From: DASTHV01 sp035718045
Lineage (GTDB): Bacteria; Patescibacteriota; Saccharimonadia; Saccharimonadales; UBA10212
NCBI GenBank assembly: GCA_035718045.1
Contig: DASTHV010000065.1
Location: 1 to 7,466 of the forward strand
Direction: 5' to 3'
DNA: 7,466 nt
The notes under the pieces are model-generated. The model saw only the letters and a list, made by a program, of their open reading frames with translations, did not search any database and was not told the DNA's origin. The translations under genes were made by a program, and so were the position numbers. Below, piece by piece: positions 4,594-7,466 of this stretch (position 1 is its first letter; each line of letters begins with the position of its first letter).

Positions 4594-4836
4594 ATGTGGC
4601 AAGAGAAAGACAAAAAACTTTATAGGCGGTTCGAGTTTAAAGACTTTAAGCAGGCTTTTGATTTTATGCGAAAAACCGCCGGCGCCGCTGAAGCCCAAAA
4701 CCATCATCCGCGCTGGACAAACGAATACAGTAAAGTCGAAATCTGGCTCAGCAGCCACGACGCCGGCGGCACGGTAACCAATAAGGACCGCCGCTTAGCT
4801 AAAGCCATAGATAAGATTTACGGAGAAGTTCAGTGA
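4594..4836 (+). CDS. Pterin-4a-carbinolamine dehydratase (PCD/DCoH family)
   Basis: An 80-residue cytosolic protein, slightly short of the usual 95-105. It carries the full family signature: AQNHHPRWTNEYSKVEIWLSS (35-54) with catalytic H37 and H38, then H55, then D65 in GGTVTNKD. PCDs dehydrate 4a-hydroxytetrahydropterin to regenerate pterin cofactors after aromatic amino acid hydroxylation. In bacteria without such hydroxylases the family may serve molybdopterin or another pterin role, and no pterin gene is nearby, so the role here is open. The start is ATG 4594 with no Shine-Dalgarno. Its stop overlaps the start of the next gene by 4 bp (GTGA), so the two are translationally coupled. Confidence 0.9.
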   Translation: MWQEKDKKLYRRFEFKDFKQAFDFMRKTAGAAEAQNHHPRWTNEYSKVEIWLSSHDAGGTVTNKDRRLAKAIDKIYGEVQ

Positions 4837-5633
4837 AGACCCTGAAGTTCGAACATTATCAAGCCGAACAGATTCTCCGCGGCGAAAAAACCTCTACCTG
4901 GCGACTGTTTGACGACAAGGATATTTCTGTCAACGACAAGATTAAAATCATCGATAAGATAACCCCCGAAGATCCGGCCAGCTGGCAGGTGATAGGCCTG
5001 GGCACCGTAAAGGAGATTATCGAAAAAAATCTGGGCGATATCAACGCCGATGATATGAAAAACGATCGCAGTTACACCTCTCAAGGAGCCATGTTGAACA
5101 ATTTCAAACAGTATTATGGAGACAGAGTCGCACCTGATACTCCTGTAAAAATCGTTTTTTTTGATTTTAAGCCCGGCGCCGATAAGACTCCCAGCCAGGC
5201 AATGTTGCTGGAAGAGGCTAATCTTTACACCGACGGCGGCTCGCGCGGCAATCCTGGTGACTCATCCTGCGCTTACGTCATCTGTGATGTGAACAACAAC
5301 GTTGTAGAAAAGTCTGGCTACTACATGGGCATGGCCACTAATAACCAGGCTGAATATCTTGGTTTTAAAAAAGGACTGGAGCGGGCCAGGGACCTTGGCA
5401 TCGGCAAAATCACCTTGCACTCCGACAGCCAGCTGGTGGTCAATCAGATGAACGGCATTTACAAGGTGAAGAATCAGGAGTTAGCGCCGCTTCACCAAGA
5501 CGTTAAAGAGCTGGCTAAATCTTTTGAAACCATCCGGTTCGTTTACGTCCCCCGGGAATTGAACAAAATTGCTGACAAAGAAGTGAATCGTATCTTGGAC
5601 CAGCAAGAACGTGCTCGACACCGCAAACATTAG
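4833..5633 (+). CDS. ASCH domain - RNase HI fusion protein
   Basis: A 266-residue two-domain protein. Residues 1-112 look like an ASCH domain (LKFEHYQAEQILRGEKTSTWRL, NDKIKIID, IGLGTVKEI), a PUA-related fold that usually binds RNA or modified nucleotides. A short linker (113-127) leads into a complete RNase HI domain: LYTDGGSRGNPG (131-142, D134), NNQAEY (170-175, E174), LHSDSQLVVNQMNG (195-208, D198) and VPRELNKIADKEVN (239-252, D248), so all four catalytic acids are present. It would cleave the RNA strand of RNA-DNA hybrids, with the ASCH part probably steering substrate choice (inference). The start is GTG 4833 with GGAGAAG at 4822-4828, coupled to the dehydratase. The last few codons and stop lie in the arm of a large palindrome, so the C-terminal tail (ARHRKH) is not part of the conserved fold. 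Confidence 0.88.
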   Translation: MKTLKFEHYQAEQILRGEKTSTWRLFDDKDISVNDKIKIIDKITPEDPASWQVIGLGTVKEIIEKNLGDINADDMKNDRSYTSQGAMLNNFKQYYGDRVAPDTPVKIVFFDFKPGADKTPSQAMLLEEANLYTDGGSRGNPGDSSCAYVICDVNNNVVEKSGYYMGMATNNQAEYLGFKKGLERARDLGIGKITLHSDSQLVVNQMNGIYKVKNQELAPLHQDVKELAKSFETIRFVYVPRELNKIADKEVNRILDQQERARHRKH

Positions 5634-5771
5634 TGATGGTCGAAAACCGGATGGTCGTGCCTGCGCTCGCTAAAAGGGAATCTGCGCGCGTAGCAAAGCT
5701 CGTGCTCGATTCGCCTTTAACCGAGCTTGCCTCTCCCTCTGTTTTCTCGAATCACTAATGTTTGCGGTGTC
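5617..5771. repeat. About 155-bp imperfect palindromic element overlapping the RNase H 3' end
   Basis: The outer arms 5617-5637 and 5751-5771 are exact 21-bp reverse complements; pairing continues imperfectly inward through GAAAAC (5642-5647) and GTTTTC (5741-5746). Inner arms 5665-5682 and 5708-5726 (GCTCG..AAAGG..GAATC type) also pair with few mismatches. The centre is the GC-rich stretch around 5683-5707. The whole interval therefore folds back on itself. The left outer arm contains the stop codon and final codons of the ASCH-RNase H gene. There is no T-tract of its own; a separate terminator follows at 5788-5819. It could be a mobile palindromic element, like the Rickettsia palindromic elements that insert into genes, or a cruciform/RNA hairpin. 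Confidence 0.8.
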
Positions 5772-5787
5772 TCGCTTAATCAATTTT

Positions 5788-5819
5788 AAAAAACACCTCG
5801 GTGCGAGGAGGTGTTTTTT
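5788..5819 (-). terminator. Bidirectional intrinsic terminator (rnpB)
   Basis: AAAAAACACCTC (5788-5799), an 8-nt loop, then GAGGTGTTTTTT (5808-5819): a 12-bp perfect stem with A and T runs on both sides. On the minus strand it lies just beyond the 3' end of rnpB and ends in six T. It can equally stop plus-strand read-through from the RNase H gene. Confidence 0.85.
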
Positions 5820-5824
5820 AGTGG

Positions 5825-6173
5825 TCAGATTATCTGTAAGCCGGGTTCTGTCGAGGCTGATTATCTATCTAGATCTGACGTTGCCATCAGATTCAAGCGG
5901 TTAAATGATGCGCCGCGGACGGAACTATCCATATATGCGACATATCTCCTTGCAGCAGGCAGGGTTTACCTCTTATCCGCGTCGCCGCGGATAACTGTGG
6001 GCTCTTACCCCACTCGTTTCACCCTTACCGGTTCCTTTAGGGATCCGGCGGTGTCGTTTCTGTGGCACTTTCCCTGGGGTCGCCCCCGGTTGCCGTTAGC
6101 AACTGCCTTTGTCCTATGCTGCCCGGACTTTCCTCGTACGTTTTTAAGGCACGCAATCAGCTGATAATCTGAC
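5825..6173 (-). ncRNA. rnpB: RNase P RNA (M1 RNA), bacterial type A-like
   Basis: Read on the minus strand, the 5' portion has the universal GAGGAAAGTCCGGGC (6135-6121) and the 3' end has ACAGAACCCGGCTTAC (about 5852-5837), the hallmark P4-side and J2/4 sequences of bacterial RNase P RNA. The terminal helix P1 is visible: TCAGATTATC at the 5' end pairs with GATAATCTGA at 5834-5825. Other core pieces include GGGTGAAACGAGTGGGGTAAGAGCCCAC-type sequence near 5990-6025. At about 349 nt it is a normal length. It processes pre-tRNA 5' leaders such as that of the tRNA-Pro upstream. The reverse-strand reading frame across it is an artefact. Confidence 0.96.
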
Positions 6174-6181
6174 TGAGGAGT

Positions 6182-6187
6182 AATGTA
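6182..6187 (-). promoter_or_regulatory. -10 box TACATT of rnpB
   Basis: On the minus strand TACATT (6187-6182; 5 of 6 match) predicts a transcript start at about 6175, which agrees with the P1 helix at 6173. The -35 (TTTTAA) at 17 bp is weak and lies in the palindrome AGCTTTT-T-AAAAGCT (about 6199-6213). Confidence 0.5.
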
Positions 6188-6286
6188 GCACAAAAATAAG
6201 CTTTTTAAAAGCTCGCGTAAGAATATTTACATCTATAGGCCGCTGTTTGTTGTAAATTGCTCACTAGGTAATAGGGAACAGTTTTA

Positions 6287-6550
6287 ATGAAGAAAATCCT
6301 GGAATTATTGGTCTGCTTTTTGCATCCTATAGCCGTGGTGCTGATATGGCTGGACCTTTTTAAACGGACTGATTTGACGCCGTTTTCTAAGCTCCTTTGG
6401 GCGATTTTAGTGATTATCCCCGTGGTGCCGTTCTTCTACGTGATTTTCAGCGGCGATTTGTGGTAAAAATCGGCCCCAAACGACAAAGAAATTGAGGCCA
6501 AGGGCAAAGCCGAAGAAGAGAAGGGCAAGCTTAAAAGTCTATACGAGTAG
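6287..6550 (+). pseudogene. Small membrane protein (PLDc_N-like) with in-frame stop before a charged tail
   Basis: ATG 6287 opens 59 codons ending at TAA 6464-6466. They encode two hydrophobic helices: ELLVCFLHPIAVVLIWLDLF, and after TDLTPFSK, LLWAILVIIPVVPFFYVIF, then SGDLW. This resembles the two-helix N-terminal domain found in phospholipase-D-like nucleases and many small standalone membrane proteins. In the same frame after the TAA, 27 more codons follow with no new start codon (KSAPNDKEIEAKGKAEEEKG, then KLKSLYE) to TAG 6548-6550: a soluble, charged, gene-like cytosolic tail. The simplest reading is one gene of about 87 codons broken by a nonsense change, or stop read-through. The 59-residue part could still function alone. 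A weak AGGGA precedes the ATG and a terminator follows the tail, not the TAA. Confidence 0.6.
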
Positions 6551-6571
6551 CGGTTTAGATAAACCAAATCG

Positions 6572-6603
6572 ACACCTCCGGTTTATAGCCGGAGGTGTTA
6601 TTT
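6572..6603 (+). terminator. Intrinsic terminator after the small membrane gene
   Basis: ACACCTCCGG (6572-6581), loop TTTATAG, CCGGAGGTGT (6589-6598), then TATTT. The 10-bp stem has a modest U-tract. It lies 21 bp after the TAG that ends the charged tail, which supports the tail being part of the transcription unit. Confidence 0.75.
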
Positions 6604-6616
6604 AACATAAGCATTA

Positions 6617-6645
6617 TTGACTTATGTGATTAAAAAAGTTATAAT
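6617..6645 (+). promoter_or_regulatory. Strong sigma70-type promoter TTGACT-17-TATAAT
   Basis: The -35 TTGACT (6617-6622) has 5 of 6 matches, the spacer is an optimal 17 bp, and the -10 TATAAT (6640-6645) is perfect. It is the best promoter in the window. The predicted start is about 6652, 136 nt ahead of the first downstream ATG at 6788, so the transcript has a long leader. Confidence 0.75.
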
Positions 6646-6651
6646 AATGCC

Positions 6652-6704
6652 ACTTAATCTGCTTTTACGGTGGGTTGGGTGGAACCTTTACAGATTGAAG
6701 CCTA
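6652..6704 (+). other. Structured G-rich leader with possible two-tier G-quadruplex
   Basis: After the predicted transcript start, AATCTG (6656-6661) can pair with CAGATT (6691-6696), enclosing a GGTT/AACC stem (6673-6676 with 6683-6686). The stretch GGTGGGTTGGGTGG (6669-6682) has four G runs with 1-2 nt loops, which can form a two-tier G-quadruplex that would compete with that stem. No known riboswitch is recognised. Confidence 0.4.
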
Positions 6705-6760
6705 ATCCAAATTGCCTTATAGGGGTGTAACACCTTAGACAGCTGTAAGGCAATTTGGAT
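6705..6760. repeat. 15-bp perfect inverted repeat at a base-composition boundary
   Basis: ATCCAAATTGCCTTA (6705-6719) and TAAGGCAATTTGGAT (6746-6760) are exact reverse complements around a 26-nt loop that itself contains GGTGT-A-ACACC. There is no T-tract after it, so it is not a standard terminator. GC content rises clearly right after it. It might be a site-specific recombination or element-end sequence, a leader hairpin, or an mRNA-stabilising structure. Confidence 0.7.
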
Positions 6761-6787
6761 GTCCAACTCTCACTGGGAGGAAACCAG

Positions 6788-7171
6788 ATGTTCCGCAGGA
6801 CAAAGGATATGCTGGTCGATTATGCCTACGAGGCTGTCGACCTGCTCATGGAAGCCGGTGAAATCGTCGGTTGCGTGTTCGTGTACTGGGTTCGGGGCCT
6901 GGTAAAGGCGCCGTACTACATCTTCTGGGCTCTCGTGCTCGCCGGCTATTTCGCCTGGACGGGGACGCGGCGCCAGCGGTGGTATGTGCAGATCGGCATC
7001 GCCCTGATCGCGCTGGCGATCCTGGCGATGATCGCGGCAGCGATCTTCTTCGGAGATCAGCCGCTCGACCGACAGCCCGGTCAGGCCGAGTTCTGGGCAT
7101 TCTTCGGGATGCTCATCGGCGGCCTGCTTCTGTGTGCTCTCGGGCCGCAGAAGCCCGGCTCGCCGCGCTGA
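6788..7171 (+). CDS. Hypothetical membrane protein, three predicted helices
   Basis: A 127-residue protein I do not recognise. It starts with an amphipathic, charged N-terminus (MFRRTKDMLVDYAYEAVDLL). Hydrophobic spans follow at about 42-57 (YYIFWALVLAGYFAW), 65-88 (WYVQIGIALIALAILAMI, then AAAIFF) and 102-118 (FWAFFGMLIGGLLLCAL), with a short basic, proline-rich end. No catalytic motif is seen. The start is ATG 6788 because GGGAGGA (6775-6781) lies 6 nt upstream; the in-frame TTG at 6755 lies within the inverted repeat and is unlikely. Codons favour G or C at position three, and the region is about 60% GC (counted on one 60-base line), against about 45% in a sampled line of the upstream genes, which suggests transferred or foreign DNA. 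Confidence 0.65.
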   Translation: MFRRTKDMLVDYAYEAVDLLMEAGEIVGCVFVYWVRGLVKAPYYIFWALVLAGYFAWTGTRRQRWYVQIGIALIALAILAMIAAAIFFGDQPLDRQPGQAEFWAFFGMLIGGLLLCALGPQKPGSPR

Positions 7172-7179
7172 ACATCTTC

Positions 7180-7248
7180 ATGCTGGTCTGGCTGGTCATC
7201 TACGGCTGGCTGGCCTACGACCGCCTCAACAGCTACTTCGGCCGCTGA
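7180..7248 (+). CDS. Possible 22-residue membrane peptide
   Basis: ATG 7180 opens MLVWLVIYGWLAYDRLNSYF followed by GR and stop: one hydrophobic helix with a short polar tail. It begins 8 nt after the stop of the preceding gene and ends 18 nt before the next start, so it would sit in a small operon of membrane peptides. There is no Shine-Dalgarno directly before it. The frame extends upstream to a GTG near 7132 (38 residues), overlapping the previous gene. It could also be the remnant of a C-terminus displaced by a frameshift. Weakly supported. Confidence 0.3.
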   Translation: MLVWLVIYGWLAYDRLNSYFGR

Positions 7249-7266
7249 GGCCCGAAAGGAGAAGGG

Positions 7267-7434
7267 GTGTACGTCTATTTCGCAATCGTCCTGGCTGCGA
7301 CCGCAGTTGGGGGCAAGATGATGGTCCCCGCAATACCTCGCCTGTGGAGAATGGGCTGTAAGCCGGCTGCGATCTTCATGGCAGTCATGACGGTCGTGCT
7401 GGCCGGTTTCACGATTGCCATGCTCGCCGCCTAG
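7267..7434 (+). CDS. Hypothetical small membrane protein, two predicted helices
   Basis: A 55-residue protein beginning at GTG 7267 (MYVYFAIVLAATAVGGKMMV) and ending AMLAA before TAG 7432-7434. Two hydrophobic segments (about 3-14 and 34-55) flank a basic loop (PRLWRMGCKP), which suggests a helical hairpin. AAAGGAG (7255-7261) lies 5 nt before the GTG and decides the start. No family is recognised. Like its neighbours it has high GC at third codon positions. It follows the 127-residue gene in the same direction and probably shares its transcript from the promoter at 6617-6645. Confidence 0.6.
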   Translation: MYVYFAIVLAATAVGGKMMVPAIPRLWRMGCKPAAIFMAVMTVVLAGFTIAMLAA

Positions 7435-7466
7435 TTTCCATGGCGCTGAGCGGGGCTTCAAGATCC

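Noticed and set aside
5811..6164. A 117-codon plus-strand reading frame
   Set aside because: It is the reverse complement of RNase P RNA, whose GAGGAAAGTCCGGGC and ACAGAACCCGGCTTAC signatures and P1 helix are unmistakable on the minus strand.
6200..6214. Palindrome AGCTTTT-T-AAAAGCT as a terminator
   Set aside because: It is AT-rich, lies upstream of rnpB in that gene's -35 region, and has no transcript ending there that I can identify. It is more likely promoter-region sequence.
6672..6686. T-box riboswitch, because GGGTGGAACC resembles the T-box core
   Set aside because: The promoter lies only about 25 nt upstream, leaving no room for Stem I and a specifier loop, and the sequence after it (TTTACAG) lacks the GCG of the T-box. 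No aminoacyl-tRNA synthetase gene follows.
7081..7461. Minus-strand frame of 126 codons in the GC-rich part
   Set aside because: High GC produces long stop-free shadow frames. The plus-strand frames have Shine-Dalgarno sites and membrane-helix patterns, and the minus-strand product (rich in H, R and D) has neither.
1..7466. Recoded UGA (Gly) as in Absconditabacteria/Gracilibacteria
   Set aside because: UGA ends the MBL-fold and dehydratase genes exactly at their family ends, and no UGA interrupts any conserved frame.

Overview
The window looks like chromosomal sequence from a small-genome bacterium, most likely the candidate phyla radiation (Patescibacteria), perhaps Saccharibacteria. This is inference. 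It rests on tightly packed overlapping short genes, frequent TTG/GTG starts, a winged-helix/nucleotidyltransferase-like protein next to a degenerate metallo-beta-lactamase-fold protein, and a compact bL28. UGA, UAA and UAG all end clearly conserved genes, so the standard code applies and the UGA=Gly lineages are unlikely.

Layout. (1) 1-1836 is an overlapping plus-strand operon: the tail of a HAD-like nucleotidase, a second tandem copy of it, an alkyltransferase-like DNA repair protein, and miaA. (2) 1840-3256 holds a winged-helix regulator-like gene with its own promoter, a heptanucleotide-repeat inverted array that carries a promoter, and the degenerate MBL-fold gene. (3) 3287-4223 holds rpmB (bL28) on the minus strand, diverging from an M50 site-2 protease gene; the shared upstream region has a palindrome and more heptamer repeats. 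(4) 4240-4580 is an RNA block: a roughly 180-nt structured RNA (6S-like candidate) with promoter and terminator, then tRNA-Pro(GGG) and a strong hairpin. (5) 4594-5633 has a pterin carbinolamine dehydratase overlapping an ASCH-RNase HI fusion whose 3' end runs into a roughly 155-bp imperfect palindrome. (6) 5788-6187 is rnpB (RNase P RNA) on the minus strand with terminator and promoter. (7) 6287-6603 is a small membrane protein gene interrupted by an in-frame stop, then a terminator. (8) 6617-7434 starts with a strong promoter, a G-rich leader and a 15-bp inverted repeat, followed by GC-richer DNA encoding unrecognised small membrane proteins.

The genes are mostly housekeeping: tRNA and ribosome (miaA, rpmB, tRNA-Pro, rnpB), nucleotide and nucleic-acid upkeep (HAD nucleotidases, ATL, RNase H) and membrane proteolysis. 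The unusual content is mainly non-coding: three heptamer-repeat sites, two of which supply promoter hexamers; a palindromic element that encodes the end of a protein; an uncatalogued structured RNA; and a tandem duplication that carried a ribosome binding site with it. I found no defence system, CRISPR array or recognisable transposase.
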